Source: Mesorhizobium muleiense (lineage in GTDB: Bacteria; Pseudomonadota; Alphaproteobacteria; Rhizobiales; Rhizobiaceae). From it: DNA of 64,000 nt. The notes beneath the pieces are model-generated. The model was not told the origin of the DNA and ran no database searches. It saw only the letters and a list, made by a program, of their open reading frames with translations. Shown piece by piece: positions 8,101 through 17,168 of this stretch. The DNA is taken from contig NZ_FNEE01000005.1 of the NCBI RefSeq assembly GCF_900099905.1, positions 186,001-250,000 on the forward strand, written 5' to 3'. The first letter of the stretch is position 1. Every line of letters begins with the position of its first letter. The translations under genes and the position numbers were made by a program.

Positions 8101-8751
8101 ATGCTTGGCCAGATCGCCTATGCCTTGCCCTTCCTGGCCCAGGGTTTTGCCGTGACGCTATGGGTGTCGCTGCTGGTGGTGGTGTTGTCGCTCGTCGCCG
8201 GCGTGATGATGGGCGTCGGCCTTGTCTATGGCCCGGCTCCGCTGCGCTGGGCGGTGCGCATTTTCAGCGATACCATTCGCGGCATTCCGATCCTGGTGCT
8301 CATCTTCTTCGTCTATTACGGCCTGCCTGCCGTCGGCCTCCATCTGGAATCCTTCTGGGCAGCCGTGCTGGCGCTCACCCTGTTCAAGACGGCGCAGGTC
8401 ATCGAGTATCTGCGCGGTGCGGTCGGTTCCATACCGAAGGGGCAGTCCGAAGCGGCGATGGCGATCGGGCTGACCTTTCGCCAGCGACTGGCCTACGTCA
8501 TCTTCCCGCAAGCGTTCAGGCGTTTCCTGCCGCCATGGATCAATGGCGTCACCGATGCGGTGAAGGGCAGCGCGCTGGTCTCGCTGCTCGGCATCACCGA
8601 CCTGATGCACGCCATCAACCAGGTCATCGGCCGCACCTACGAAGCGATGCCGCTCTACATCCTCGGTGCGGTCATCTACTTCGCCGTCAATTACGCGCTC
8701 TCCCTGGCCAGCCGACGGTTGGAGCGGCGTTTCTCCTTCATCCGGGAATAG
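8101..8751 (+). CDS. Amino-acid ABC transporter permease, second subunit
   Basis: A 216-residue permease of the same family. The start at 8101 (MLGQIAYALPFLAQGF) is one base after the stop of the first permease, which indicates translational coupling. The family features are RGIPILVLIFFVYYGLP and the EAA loop SIPKGQSEAAMAIGLTFRQR (residues about 112-131). It forms the inner-membrane channel with the previous gene product and is driven by the ATPase at 8756. Confidence 0.93.
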   Translation: MLGQIAYALPFLAQGFAVTLWVSLLVVVLSLVAGVMMGVGLVYGPAPLRWAVRIFSDTIRGIPILVLIFFVYYGLPAVGLHLESFWAAVLALTLFKTAQVIEYLRGAVGSIPKGQSEAAMAIGLTFRQRLAYVIFPQAFRRFLPPWINGVTDAVKGSALVSLLGITDLMHAINQVIGRTYEAMPLYILGAVIYFAVNYALSLASRRLERRFSFIRE

Positions 8752-8755
8752 CAAG

Positions 8756-9550
8756 ATGCCCATCGCCACGCCCGCCAATCCGGCGCTACTCGATGTCTCC
8801 GAGGTTTCCAAATCCTTCGGATCCGTCGCGGTCCTGCGCTCCGTCAGCCTGCAGGTGACGCGCGGCGAGGTGGTGACTGTCATCGGGCCTTCCGGCAGCG
8901 GCAAGACCACGCTGCTGCGCTGCGTCAACTTCCTGGAGAGCTACGACAGCGGCTCCATCCGCATCGACGGCAGGGAGGTCGGCTTCCGCGACACGGGAGC
9001 ACGCCAGCGCCGCAGCGAGCGCGACCTGGCGAAGATGCGGGCCGAGACCGGAATGGTGTTCCAGAGTTTCAATCTGTTTCCGCATCTGACGGCGGCCGGC
9101 AACATCATGCTTGGCCTGCGCAAGGTGCGCGGCAAGAGCAGCACCGAGGCCCGCGCCATTGCCGAGCACTGGCTCGGCCGGGTCGGCCTCGCCCACAAGG
9201 CCGACAGCCTGCCGGCCGAGCTTTCCGGCGGCCAGCAGCAGCGCGTCGGCATTGCCCGCGCGGTGGCGATGGAGCCGAAAATCCTGCTTCTTGACGAGAT
9301 AACCTCCGCGCTCGATCCGGAACTCGTCGGCGAGGTGCTCGAGGTCGTGCGCAGCCTGGCCGAGGACGGCATGACGATGGTGATGGTCACCCACGAGATG
9401 GCCTTCGCCCGCGACGCCTCGAGCCGCATCGTCTTCATGGCAGATGGCGGCGTCAGCGCCGCAGGCCCGCCCGCCGAGATTCTGGGCGCGGACATCGACA
9501 ATGAGCGTCTGCGCAGTTTCCTGGCGCGGTTTCGTGCCTCGCATTTCTGA
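8756..9550 (+). CDS. Amino-acid ABC transporter ATP-binding protein (GlnQ/HisP type)
   Basis: A 264-residue ATPase starting 4 bases after the second permease (MPIATPANPALLDVSEVSKSFG). Walker A is GPSGSGKTT (about residues 44-52), the Q-loop lies in GMVFQSFNLFPHLT, the ABC signature is LSGGQQQRVGIARA and Walker B is ILLLDEITSALDPE, followed by the H-loop VTHEMAFA. It energises the two permeases. The Walker B reads DEITSALD rather than the more common DEPTSALD, a minor substitution seen in some relatives. Confidence 0.95.
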   Translation: MPIATPANPALLDVSEVSKSFGSVAVLRSVSLQVTRGEVVTVIGPSGSGKTTLLRCVNFLESYDSGSIRIDGREVGFRDTGARQRRSERDLAKMRAETGMVFQSFNLFPHLTAAGNIMLGLRKVRGKSSTEARAIAEHWLGRVGLAHKADSLPAELSGGQQQRVGIARAVAMEPKILLLDEITSALDPELVGEVLEVVRSLAEDGMTMVMVTHEMAFARDASSRIVFMADGGVSAAGPPAEILGADIDNERLRSFLARFRASHF

Positions 9551-9584
9551 CATGACGGCGAAAGCTGTCGCAAGGAGCCTTTTC

Positions 9585-10046
9585 ATGACGCCTTACATCC
9601 GGCTCGCCGAATTGGGCCTGACACTGCCCGAGCCGCCGACGCCGATCGCCAACTTCGTCACGCACGCCGAAAGCGGACGGCTGATCTTCCTCTCCGGCCA
9701 AGGCCCGTTGCGCGCCGACGGCACGCTTTGCACCGGCAAGGTCGGCGCGGACGTCACGGTTGAAGAGGCCTATAAGCATGCCCGTCTCACCGGCCTGAAC
9801 CTGCTCGCCGTCATGCACGCTGCGGCAGGCGACCTCGGCCGTATCGTGCGCGTCGTCAAGCTGCTTGGCTTCGTCAACGCGATCCCGACCTTCAGCGACC
9901 ATCCGCAGGTGGTGAATGGCTGTTCCGATCTTTTCGCCGCTGTCTTTGATAGTATCGGCGGGCACGCCCGTTCGGCGATCGGTGTCGGCTCCCTGCCGGG
10001 CAACATCACCGTGGAAATCGAGGCCGTCGTCGAGATCGCCGCCTGA
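9585..10046 (+). CDS. RidA-family protein (enamine/imine deaminase-like)
   Basis: A 153-residue RidA (YjgF/YER057c/UK114) family protein. RidA enzymes hydrolyse reactive enamine/imine intermediates released by PLP enzymes, or act in degradation pathways. The start at 9585 is preceded by AAGGAG at a 7-base gap; an ATG at 9552 lacks this. Conserved features are LIFLSGQGPLRADG near the N-terminus, the arginine in GGHARSAIGVGSLPG and the glutamate in ITVEIEAVVEIA, which form the carboxylate-binding and water-activating site in characterised members. The length exceeds the 128-residue canonical form, fitting the longer subgroup found in catabolic operons. It sits between the transporter and a PLP enzyme, which fits a role in that enzyme's pathway. 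Confidence 0.88.
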   Translation: MTPYIRLAELGLTLPEPPTPIANFVTHAESGRLIFLSGQGPLRADGTLCTGKVGADVTVEEAYKHARLTGLNLLAVMHAAAGDLGRIVRVVKLLGFVNAIPTFSDHPQVVNGCSDLFAAVFDSIGGHARSAIGVGSLPGNITVEIEAVVEIAA

Positions 10047-10070
10047 AATCTACCAATGGGACCTTTAGAG

Positions 10071-11276
10071 ATGAAAACCTATTCCGCGAACGGCTCCAAC
10101 ACGACAATCCGCGAACGGCTCGGCCTTCGCCCGATCATCAATGTCTCCGGCACGATGACGGCACTCGGCGCCTCGATCATCGTCCCGGAAGCGATCGCCG
10201 CTATGTCGGAAATCGCCTCGCAATGGGTGGAGATGGACGATCTGCAGCGCGCCGCAAGCACGATCGTCGCACGCCTCACCGGCGGCGAGGCCGGCTTCGT
10301 CACGGCGTGCTGCGCCAGCGGCATCACCATGGCCATTGCCGGCACGATGACCGGCACCAACCTTCTGGCGATCGAGCGGCTACCGGACGACACCGAGGGC
10401 CTCAAGTCGGAGGTCATCGTCCAACTCGGCCATATCGTCAATTACGGCGCGCCGATCGACCAGTCGATCCGGCTCGCCGGGGCAAGCACCGTACCGGCCG
10501 GTACGGTCAGCGTGACGCAGGATTATCATGTGCGCGAGGCGATCCGCGACCACACCGCAGCAGGCCTCTATGTCGTTGCGCATCACACGGTGCAATACGG
10601 CATGCTCTCGCTCGAGGAGTTCTGCGAGATCTGCCACGCCAAAGGCGTCCCGGTGATCGTCGACGCCGCCTCCGAATACGATTTGCGCGGCTTTCTCGCG
10701 CGCGGCGCCGACATCGTCGTCTATAGCGGACACAAATTCCTCTCGGGACCGACAAGCGGCATCGTCACCGGGCGCAAGGATCTGGTGCGCGCCGCCTATC
10801 TGCAGAACCGTGGCGTTGCGCGGGCGATGAAGGTCGGCAAGGAAAGCATCGCCGGCGCCATGGCCGCACTGGAGGCCTGGGAGCGGCGCGATCATGCCGG
10901 CATCCGCAAGCGGGAAGAAGCGGCGCTCGATCTGTGGAAGGACGCATTGCTGGGCCTGCCCGGCATCGCCGCGCATGTCATTCCCGATCCGACCGGCAAT
11001 CCGCTCGACCGCCTGCAGGTGTTTGTTGCGCCCGAAAGCGGATTCACCGCCGCCGGCCTTGCCTCGGCGCTGGCGGCCGTTTCGCCTCCCATTATCGTGC
11101 GCAACCACGAGGTCGAGCGCGGTCACTTCTTTCTCGACCCGTGCAATCTCCATCCCGGCGAGGCGGAAATCGTCGCCGAACGCCTGCGGGCCGTGTTGAG
11201 CGTGGCCGAGCGTCCGGCGGATGCGATGAAGTCGGCCCGCAAGGATAGCGCCGGCGCCTTGCGCTGGCCGGATTAG
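10071..11276 (+). CDS. SelA-like PLP-dependent enzyme (class V aminotransferase fold)
   Basis: A fold-type I PLP enzyme resembling L-seryl-tRNA(Sec) selenium transferase and D-glucosaminate-6-phosphate ammonia-lyase (DgaE). The Schiff-base lysine is K222 in [13 protein letters not shown], and the aspartate that pairs with the PLP pyridine nitrogen is D198 in [13 protein letters not shown]. Typical opening residues are [17 protein letters not shown]. The 401-residue length is shorter than true SelA (about 460) and it lacks SelA's tRNA-binding N-terminus, and no sel genes are nearby, so selenocysteine synthesis is unlikely. It is the last gene of the IclR-controlled cluster and probably eliminates or cleaves the imported amino compound. 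I use the ATG at 10071; an ATG at 10056 is also possible since neither has a strong RBS. Confidence 0.8.
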   Translation: MKTYSANGSNTTIRERLGLRPIINVSGTMTALGASIIVPEAIAAMSEIASQWVEMDDLQRAASTIVARLTGGEAGFVTACCASGITMAIAGTMTGTNLLAIERLPDDTEGLKSEVIVQLGHIVNYGAPIDQSIRLAGASTVPAGTVSVTQDYHVREAIRDHTAAGLYVVAHHTVQYGMLSLEEFCEICHAKGVPVIVDAASEYDLRGFLARGADIVVYSGHKFLSGPTSGIVTGRKDLVRAAYLQNRGVARAMKVGKESIAGAMAALEAWERRDHAGIRKREEAALDLWKDALLGLPGIAAHVIPDPTGNPLDRLQVFVAPESGFTAAGLASALAAVSPPIIVRNHEVERGHFFLDPCNLHPGEAEIVAERLRAVLSVAERPADAMKSARKDSAGALRWPD

Positions 11277-11380
11277 GTAATGATGGCGCCTCACGCCAGA
11301 ACGCTTGCGCAGAGGCAGCACATCCTTGCCGTCGAACCCGAATTCCGCTAAGGCGCGCCTTTGCCGCCGGGAGCAGAAGC

Positions 11381-11878
11381 TTGGACGATCAACGCGCCGA
11401 CGTCGCCATCATCATGGGCAGCCAGTCCGACTGGGCGACGATGCGCCACGCCGCCGAAACGCTGGAGGCACTGGGCATCCCGCACAAGCGGCTGATCGTC
11501 TCGGCTCATCGCACCCCCGACCGGCTCTATGACTTCGCCAAGGGCGCCAAGGCGGCCGGCTTTCGGGTGATCATCGCCGGCGCCGGCGGTGCGGCACACC
11601 TGCCCGGCATGACGGCGGCGATGACGCCGCTTCCGGTTTTTGGCGTGCCGGTGGAATCGAAGGCGCTTTCCGGACAGGACTCGCTGCTCTCCATCGTGCA
11701 GATGCCGGCCGGCATTCCGGTCGGCACGCTGGCCATCGGCAAGGCGGGCGCCACCAATGCCGCCCTTCTGGCTGCGGCCGTGCTGGCGCTGACCGACGAA
11801 AAGCTCGCCGCCCGGCTCGATGCCTGGCGCGCCGCCCAGACCGCCAAGGTCGCCGCCGAGCCTACGGACACGCCATGA
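11381..11878 (+). CDS. purE: N5-carboxyaminoimidazole ribonucleotide mutase
   Basis: PurE class I, which converts N5-CAIR to CAIR in de novo purine synthesis. Length 165 residues is normal. The N-terminal signature [14 protein letters not shown] and the following [12 protein letters not shown] contain the active-site serine, aspartate and histidine; [12 protein letters not shown] and [20 protein letters not shown] are also diagnostic. The start is a TTG at 11381 preceded by GGGAG; no better start exists. The stop overlaps the purK start by 4 bases (ATGA), so the two are translationally coupled. Confidence 0.96.
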   Translation: MDDQRADVAIIMGSQSDWATMRHAAETLEALGIPHKRLIVSAHRTPDRLYDFAKGAKAAGFRVIIAGAGGAAHLPGMTAAMTPLPVFGVPVESKALSGQDSLLSIVQMPAGIPVGTLAIGKAGATNAALLAAAVLALTDEKLAARLDAWRAAQTAKVAAEPTDTP

Positions 11879-12951
11879 GCCTGGCCGCCGGATCGACCAT
11901 CGGCATCATCGGCGGCGGCCAGCTCGGCCGCATGCTGGCGATGGCCGCGGCGCGCCTCGGCTACCGCACGGTCGTGCTGGAGCCGCAGCCGGATTGTCCG
12001 GCGGCACAGGTCGCCAACCGGCAGATCACTGCCGCTTATGACGACACGGCCGCGCTCGCCGAACTGGCTGCAGTCAGCGCCGTCGTCACCTACGAGTTCG
12101 AGAACGTTCCGGTCATGGCCGCCAGCGCGCTTGCCATCACGGTCCCGGTCTACCCGCCGGCGCGCGCGCTGGAAGTAGCGCAGGACCGGGTGGCGGAGAA
12201 GAAATTCCTCAACGGCATCGGCATTCCCACCGCGGATTTCTGCCCCGTCGACAATGACGACGAATTGACGGCGGCGCTGAAAAAGTTCAACGGCAGCGGC
12301 ATATTGAAGACGCGACGCATGGGCTATGACGGCAAGGGCCAGCGCGTCTTCCGCAATATGGAAACGGGGGGCTTTGCCGGCACCTGCGAGGCGATGGGCA
12401 ACGTGCCGCTGATCCTCGAATCCTTCGTCGCCTTCGAACGCGAGATTTCGGTGATCGCGGCGCGCGGCATGGACGGTTCGCTCGCCGCCTACGATCCGGC
12501 AGAAAACGTCCACCGCAGCGGCATCCTGCACAGCTCGACCCTGCCGGCCAGGATAGGGTCCGAAACCGCCGCTGCAGCGCAGGCGGCGGCAGCAGAAATA
12601 CTTGCCGCGCTCGACTATGTCGGCGTCATCGGCATCGAGTTCTTTGTCCTTGCCGACGGCGCGCTGCTGGCCAATGAGATCGCGCCGCGCGTTCACAATT
12701 CCGGCCACTGGACGGAAGCCGCCTGCATCGTCTCGCAGTTTGAGCAGCACATTCGCGCCGTCGCCGGCCTGCCGCTGGGAAATCCCGGCCGCCATTTTGA
12801 CTGCGTCATGGAAAACCTGGTCGGCGACGATATCCTGCGCATCCCGGCCCTGCTCGCCGAGCCCGATCTGATGCTGCATCTCTATGGCAAGGCCGAGGCA
12901 CGCCCCGGCCGCAAGATGGGTCATTTTACGCGAATGAGCCGCTACCGTTGA
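11875..12951 (+). CDS. purK: N5-carboxyaminoimidazole ribonucleotide synthase
   Basis: PurK, an ATP-grasp enzyme making N5-CAIR from AIR, bicarbonate and ATP, feeding PurE. It has 358 residues. The N-terminal Rossmann-like motif is [17 protein letters not shown] (residues 9-25), the ATP-grasp lysine segment is [12 protein letters not shown], and the C-terminal metal site includes [13 protein letters not shown]. It overlaps purE by four bases. Downstream the DNA holds a short opposing ORF, a hairpin and rpmJ. Confidence 0.96.
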   Translation: MSLAAGSTIGIIGGGQLGRMLAMAAARLGYRTVVLEPQPDCPAAQVANRQITAAYDDTAALAELAAVSAVVTYEFENVPVMAASALAITVPVYPPARALEVAQDRVAEKKFLNGIGIPTADFCPVDNDDELTAALKKFNGSGILKTRRMGYDGKGQRVFRNMETGGFAGTCEAMGNVPLILESFVAFEREISVIAARGMDGSLAAYDPAENVHRSGILHSSTLPARIGSETAAAAQAAAAEILAALDYVGVIGIEFFVLADGALLANEIAPRVHNSGHWTEAACIVSQFEQHIRAVAGLPLGNPGRHFDCVMENLVGDDILRIPALLAEPDLMLHLYGKAEARPGRKMGHFTRMSRYR

Positions 12952-12953
12952 GG

Positions 12954-13025
12954 CTATAGGACGGCGCCGCTCCAATGCCGTCGATAGGGCAGAAACTCAA
13001 ACTCCGCCACATGCTTGGTTGACAC
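12954..13025 (-). CDS. Candidate 23-residue small protein between purK and rpmJ
   Basis: On the minus strand a GTG at 13025 is preceded by GAGGAG with an 8-base gap, a good ribosome-binding site. The frame encodes 23 residues (MSTKHVAEFEFLPYRRHW, then SGAVL) and stops at TAG 2 bases beyond the purK stop, so it fits exactly in the gap without overlapping purK. The peptide is mixed aromatic and basic, not a membrane helix. No gene follows it in the same direction, so it is not an obvious leader. I recognise no family; it could also be chance. Conservation across related genomes would decide. Confidence 0.4.
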   Translation of the reverse strand: MSTKHVAEFEFLPYRRHWSGAVL

Positions 13026-13065
13026 GGGCAAGGCTCCTCGTTTATGAGCCACGCACAAGTTGAGA

Positions 13066-13086
13066 GGCGCGCTTTCCGAGCGCGCC
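13066..13086 (+). other. Perfect hairpin upstream of rpmJ
   Basis: An 8-pair perfect stem (GGCGCGCT and AGCGCGCC) with loop TTCCG is followed by TTAATAATT. It could end transcription from purK or be a leader hairpin of rpmJ, whose start lies 44 bases downstream. The weak T tract makes termination uncertain. Confidence 0.4.
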
Positions 13087-13129
13087 TTAATAATTCGGCC
13101 CAAGCGGGCCCAGACCGACGGGCAAGACC

Positions 13130-13255
13130 ATGAAGATCAAGAATTCGCTCAAGGCGCTCAAGGCGCGTCACCGCGACAACCAGCTGGTTCGCCGCAAGGG
13201 CCGCGTGTACATCATCAACAAGACCGCTCCGCGCTACAAGGCGCGCCAGGGCTGA
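13130..13255 (+). CDS. rpmJ: 50S ribosomal protein L36
   Basis: A 41-residue ribosomal protein L36 (start [20 protein letters not shown], end YKARQG). It is the C-minus type: the zinc-binding cysteines of canonical L36 are absent and the protein is slightly longer, as in YkgO-like paralogues; in Rhizobiales this form is the usual L36. It is strongly basic and binds 23S rRNA. It stands alone, not in the spc operon, between purK and a RIME-like repeat. Confidence 0.95.
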   Translation: MKIKNSLKALKARHRDNQLVRRKGRVYIINKTAPRYKARQG

Positions 13256-13300
13256 GCCTTTTCGCGTTGGGGCGGCTTGCCTCAGCGCCTGCATGATGTA

Positions 13301-13405
13301 CCGCATCGACCCAAAAATCGGAATCGATTTTCGGAAAACACGATGCGAGGAGTTCAAAATGCTGGAGCGTCCTTTACGCGTCCAAAAGGACGCGTGGCGC
13401 TCTAA
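13301..13405 (+). repeat. RIME-like mosaic palindromic repeat, copy 3
   Basis: A complete copy: CGCATCGACCC, the first palindrome region AAAATCGGAATCGATTTT, linker CGATGCGAGGAGTTCAAAAT, then GCGTCCTTTACGCGTCC-AAAA-GGACGCGTGGCGCTCTAA. It lies between rpmJ and the TPR gene, both on the plus strand, in plus orientation. Confidence 0.85.
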
Positions 13406-13474
13406 TACCGGCCTGCCGGCCCTTTCACGCTAAATTCAGTTTGACGATCCGCTGTCCGGGGTTAGATTCCGGTC

Positions 13475-14059
13475 ATGCGGATTCATTTTGCATTCTTCGC
13501 GGCGCTTTTTCTTTTCGGTGTCGCCCCGCTTCCGGCTCAGGCGGAAGACCCGGTCACTCCTCCGGTTGCCACGACCAGGGAGGAAAGGCTCAACCAGCTG
13601 TTTGTCGACCTGAAGCGCGAGCGCAATGAAAAAGCCGCCGAGCGCATCGCGGCGCGCATCTCGCACGAGTGGTCGCAATCCGGCAGCGCCTCGATCGACC
13701 TGATGATGCAATGGTCGCAAAAGGCGGCTGAAGACAAGAAGTTCGACGTGGCGCTCGACTTCCTCGACCAGGTGGTGACGTTGCAACCGGCCTATGCCGA
13801 AGGCTGGAACCGGCGCGCCACCGTACATTTCATGATGAATAACTTTGGAAAATCGATGGCGGACATCGACCGCACGCTGCAGCTCGAGCCGCGCCATTTT
13901 GGCGCGCTGTCCGGCCTGGCGCAGATCATGGCGGTAACCGGCCACAAGCAGTCGGCGCTGGAAGCCTGGCAGCGCGTGCTCAGCATCTATCCGATGATGC
14001 GCAGTGCCCAGGATCAGGTCGGCACGCTTTCCGAAGAACTTGCCGGCGAAGGGATATGA
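13475..14059 (+). CDS. Exported tetratricopeptide-repeat protein
   Basis: A 194-residue protein with a cleavable signal peptide (MRIHFAFFAALFLFGVAPLP, cleavage near AQA at residue 23) and at least two TPR units: FDVALDFLDQVVTLQPAYAEGW (about 92-113) and the next starting NRRATVHFMMNNFGKSMADI, continuing with LQLEPRHFGALSGLA. TPRs mediate protein-protein contacts, here in the periplasm. It stands alone between the repeat at 13301 and a hydrolase gene. Partners are unknown. Confidence 0.85.
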   Translation: MRIHFAFFAALFLFGVAPLPAQAEDPVTPPVATTREERLNQLFVDLKRERNEKAAERIAARISHEWSQSGSASIDLMMQWSQKAAEDKKFDVALDFLDQVVTLQPAYAEGWNRRATVHFMMNNFGKSMADIDRTLQLEPRHFGALSGLAQIMAVTGHKQSALEAWQRVLSIYPMMRSAQDQVGTLSEELAGEGI

Positions 14060-14140
14060 GGTTGGCGGACAAATCCACTTGAGTGAAAGTCTTTTTAGCT
14101 AGACTGTGAACTAATTTCGCTCCGGTCCGTACCTCTCTCC

Positions 14141-15208
14141 ATGAACCCGATCTACGCCACGCTCGCCTTCCTCCTGGCGCTTGTGTTCACCCTTGCAGGT
14201 GTCACCCGCGCCGGTTCATGGCTGATCGAGCGCCGCAATCCGCCGATCGGCGACTTCGCGGATATAAACGGTGCCCGCATCCACTACGTTCACATTCCGG
14301 CCGGGGAAAACGCCGAAATGCCGCCGATCGTCTTTATCCACGGCGCCAGCGCCAATCTCAGGGATCAGATGCTGCCGTTGAGGCCCTTGCTGGAAGGCCG
14401 TGCCGAGATGCTGTTCTTCGACCGCCCGGGTGCAGGCTGGTCGGCTCGCGGCCCCGGCAACAACGAAACCCCATCGGCACAGGCCAGCACCATCGCAACG
14501 CTGATGGACCATCTCGGCATCAGGAAAGCCATCATCGCCGGCCATTCCTTCGGCGGCTCGGTGACCACCGCCTTCGGCCGCGAGCATCCCGACAAGACGC
14601 TCGGCCTGGTGTTCATGGCGCCTGCCACCCATCCCTGGCCGGGCGGCGCGACCGCCTGGTATTACAATTTGACGACCATTCCGATCGTCGGCCGGCTTTT
14701 TTCCGAAACGCTGACCTATCCGTCGGGAACGCTGCAGATGAATGCCGCCACTGCCTGCGTCTTTGCCCCCAATAAGGTGCCGGACTTCTATGTCGCCGGG
14801 GTCGCGATCCCGCTGGTGCTTCGGCCGAACGCCTTTCGTGCCAACGCCACCGATGTCGCCGGGCTTTATCGCTACACGCTCGATGCCGCACCGCACTACC
14901 GCGATATCAAGGCGCCGACTGTGGTCATCTCGGGCGACCGCGACAAGGTGGTTTATGCAACGATCCATTCGGTCGGCCTCGTCCGCGATATCGCCGGGGC
15001 CGAACTGGTCTGGGTCCGCAATCTCGGCCACAAGCCAGACTGGATAGCACCCGATCTCGTTGTCGGCGCGATCGAAAAGGTCGCCGGCAGGGACGTGGAC
15101 CTTCAGGCAATGGCGAAGGCCGTGGAAATCAGGATTGCCGGCGACACCTACGGTGCCGGCAAATGCGCCGACATCAAAGCCCCGGAAGCCGAACTCGCGC
15201 CAATTTAA
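14141..15208 (+). CDS. Membrane-anchored alpha/beta hydrolase
   Basis: A 355-residue alpha/beta-fold hydrolase. An N-terminal hydrophobic helix (residues 5-24) anchors or exports it. The oxyanion region is VFIHGASANLRDQM, the nucleophile elbow GHSFGGS carries the catalytic serine (about residue 132), the acid is probably in VVISGDRDKVV and the histidine in NLGHKPDWIAP. The fold is that of general esterases and epoxide- or haloalkane-type hydrolases; the substrate cannot be told. It is convergent with pyk, 38 bases away. Confidence 0.87.
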   Translation: MNPIYATLAFLLALVFTLAGVTRAGSWLIERRNPPIGDFADINGARIHYVHIPAGENAEMPPIVFIHGASANLRDQMLPLRPLLEGRAEMLFFDRPGAGWSARGPGNNETPSAQASTIATLMDHLGIRKAIIAGHSFGGSVTTAFGREHPDKTLGLVFMAPATHPWPGGATAWYYNLTTIPIVGRLFSETLTYPSGTLQMNAATACVFAPNKVPDFYVAGVAIPLVLRPNAFRANATDVAGLYRYTLDAAPHYRDIKAPTVVISGDRDKVVYATIHSVGLVRDIAGAELVWVRNLGHKPDWIAPDLVVGAIEKVAGRDVDLQAMAKAVEIRIAGDTYGAGKCADIKAPEAELAPI

Positions 15209-15246
15209 TTTAGAGCAACCGAAATCATTCGAAGCGACGGCCAAGC

Positions 15247-16683
15247 CTAGCGGCGGGCCTGCACGTCCGATCCGACATAGGCGATGCGCAACATGTTGGT
15301 GGAGCCGGGCGTCCTCAACGGCACGCCGGCGGTGATGATGACCCGGTCGCCGGGTTTGCCGAACCCTTCATCCAAAGCGATGCGGCAGGCGCGGTCGACC
15401 ATGTCATCGAGGTCGATGGCGTCGGGTGAGACGACGCAATGCGTGCCCCACAAAAGCGATAGCCGCCGCGCCGTGTTGACGATCGGCGATAGGGCGACGA
15501 TCGGCACCTGCGGCCGCTCGCGCGCGGCGCGCAGGCCGGTCGTGCCGGACGCCGTATAGCTGATGATCGCCGACAGTTTCAGCGTCTCGGCGATTTCGCG
15601 GGCGGCAAGCGAAATGGCGTCGGCGCCGGTCGCTTCCGGCTCCGAGCGCTGCGCATTGATGATGCCGGCATAGGTCGGGTCGGTTTCGACCTTGCTGGCG
15701 ATGCGGTTCATCATCGCCACCGCCTCGACCGGGTAGGCGCCGGCCGCGGATTCGGCCGAGAGCATGATGGCGTCGGCGCCTTCGAACACGGCGATCGAGA
15801 CGTCCGACACCTCGGCGCGGGTCGGCACCGGCGCGGTGATCATCGATTCCAGCATCTGCGTGGCGATCACCACCGGCTTGCCGGCGCGGCGCGCGGCGCG
15901 GGTGATCTGCTTCTGGATGCCGGGCACGGCTTCGAGCGGCATTTCGACGCCGAGATCGCCGCGGGCAACCATCAGTGCGTCCGAAAGTTCGATGATCTCG
16001 GCCAGCCTGGCGACGGCTTGCGGCTTTTCGATCTTGGCCATGATCAGCGCCCGGCCGCGCGCGATCTTGCGCGCTTCCGCCAGATCCTCCGGCCGCTGCA
16101 CGAACGACAGCGCCACCCAGTCGACGCCGGTGGCCAGCACAGCATCCAGATCGCTGCGGTCCTTTTCGGTCAGCGCGCCGACCGGCAGGTCGGTGTCGGG
16201 CAGGCTGACGCCCTTCTTGTCAGAGATGCTGGTGCCGGCGACGACGGTGCAGACGATCGCCTGTCCGTCGCTCTCCACCGCCTTCAGCTCGAGCTTGCCG
16301 TCGTCGATCAAAAGACGGTGACCGGCCTCGACCGATCTCAGGATTTCCGGATGGGGCAGATAAACCCTGGTCGAGTTGCCGGGCTCGGGATTGTCGTCGA
16401 GCGTGAAGGTCTGGCCGAGTGTCAGCGTCTCCTTGCCGTTGGCAAACTTGCCTACCCGAAGCTTGGGTCCCTGCAGGTCGGCGAGAATGCCGATCGGCCG
16501 GCCGACCGCTTTCTCGACGGTGCGAATGCGACCGACAAGTGTGCGCATCAATTCATGATCGGTGTGACTCATATTAATGCGAAACACGTCGGCGCCGGCT
16601 TCGAAAAGCTTCTTCAGCATGTCCTCGGAGGAGGAGGCCGGACCGATGGTGGCGAGTATCTTGACCTTGCGGCTGCGTCTCAT
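15247..16683 (-). CDS. pyk: Pyruvate kinase
   Basis: Pyruvate kinase, transferring phosphate from PEP to ADP at the end of glycolysis. It has 478 residues, the normal bacterial length. The N-terminus RKVKILATIGPASSSEDML, the substrate-binding segment FRINMSHTD, the signature IMAKIEKPQAV and MVARGDLGVEMPLEAVP are all present. The start overlaps the stop of the upstream DUF1036 gene by 4 bases (ATGA), so the two form an operon, an arrangement I recall from other Rhizobiales. Confidence 0.96.
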   Translation of the reverse strand: MRRSRKVKILATIGPASSSEDMLKKLFEAGADVFRINMSHTDHELMRTLVGRIRTVEKAVGRPIGILADLQGPKLRVGKFANGKETLTLGQTFTLDDNPEPGNSTRVYLPHPEILRSVEAGHRLLIDDGKLELKAVESDGQAIVCTVVAGTSISDKKGVSLPDTDLPVGALTEKDRSDLDAVLATGVDWVALSFVQRPEDLAEARKIARGRALIMAKIEKPQAVARLAEIIELSDALMVARGDLGVEMPLEAVPGIQKQITRAARRAGKPVVIATQMLESMITAPVPTRAEVSDVSIAVFEGADAIMLSAESAAGAYPVEAVAMMNRIASKVETDPTYAGIINAQRSEPEATGADAISLAAREIAETLKLSAIISYTASGTTGLRAARERPQVPIVALSPIVNTARRLSLLWGTHCVVSPDAIDLDDMVDRACRIALDEGFGKPGDRVIITAGVPLRTPGSTNMLRIAYVGSDVQARR

Positions 16684-17168
16684 TGACTGTTTGTTCCCGG
16701 AGCGGCTGGAACGCCCCCCGTTGCGGGGTCATCGGTCAGCTGGACCATCCAGCTTGCCTGCTCGCCCGTGTCATATTCCTGGAATCCGGCGCGCTGGAAG
16801 CCCCGGGCGACGCAATCGCTAACGCCGGCGATCTTGAACTCTTTTTCGGCCACGCACATGTTGATCGGACCATCCCAGCGCCCGCCGCGCTCGGCGTCTT
16901 CTGCATAAAGATAGTAAAATCTTGATGACAGCGGGCCCTCGATCAGCGTCTTGCAGCTCGAACCCTCGATGTGCCACCAGCCTTCGGTGATCCAGCCGGC
17001 CTTGGCGCGATAGCCGATGCCGACGCCGACCAGGTTCTGCGTGGCGTTGCAGACACGGAAATCGGCGCGCGCCGGCGAGGCAGCAACCATCGCGGCGAGG
17101 CCAACGGCAAAGGTCAGGAGCGGCATGGCGAAGGCATAACGTACACGCGGCCTGCCGGCGGAACCCAT
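16680..17168 (-). CDS. DUF1036 exported protein
   Basis: A 162-residue DUF1036 family protein, an exported alphaproteobacterial protein of unknown function. The start at 17168 is chosen because GAGAGG lies 7 bases upstream; it gives a signal peptide (MGSAGRPRVRYAF, then a hydrophobic run, cleavage after ASPARA). The mature domain begins DFRVCNATQNLVGVGIGY and includes the family stretch AGWITEGWWHIEGSSCKTLI and FYYLYAEDAE, with cysteines that may pair. It overlaps pyk by 4 bases. Confidence 0.88.
   Translation of the reverse strand: MGSAGRPRVRYAFAMPLLTFAVGLAAMVAASPARADFRVCNATQNLVGVGIGYRAKAGWITEGWWHIEGSSCKTLIEGPLSSRFYYLYAEDAERGGRWDGPINMCVAEKEFKIAGVSDCVARGFQRAGFQEYDTGEQASWMVQLTDDPATGGVPAAPGTNSQ

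Noticed and set aside
10071..11276. True SelA (selenocysteine synthase)
   Set aside because: It is too short, lacks the tRNA-binding N-terminus, and no selB, selC or selD is present.
12952..13129. 6S RNA or another structured RNA between purK and rpmJ
   Set aside because: The hairpin at 13066 is short and I cannot fold a long 6S-like rod with a central bubble; in this group I recall 6S RNA lying elsewhere. The short ORF fits the sequence better.
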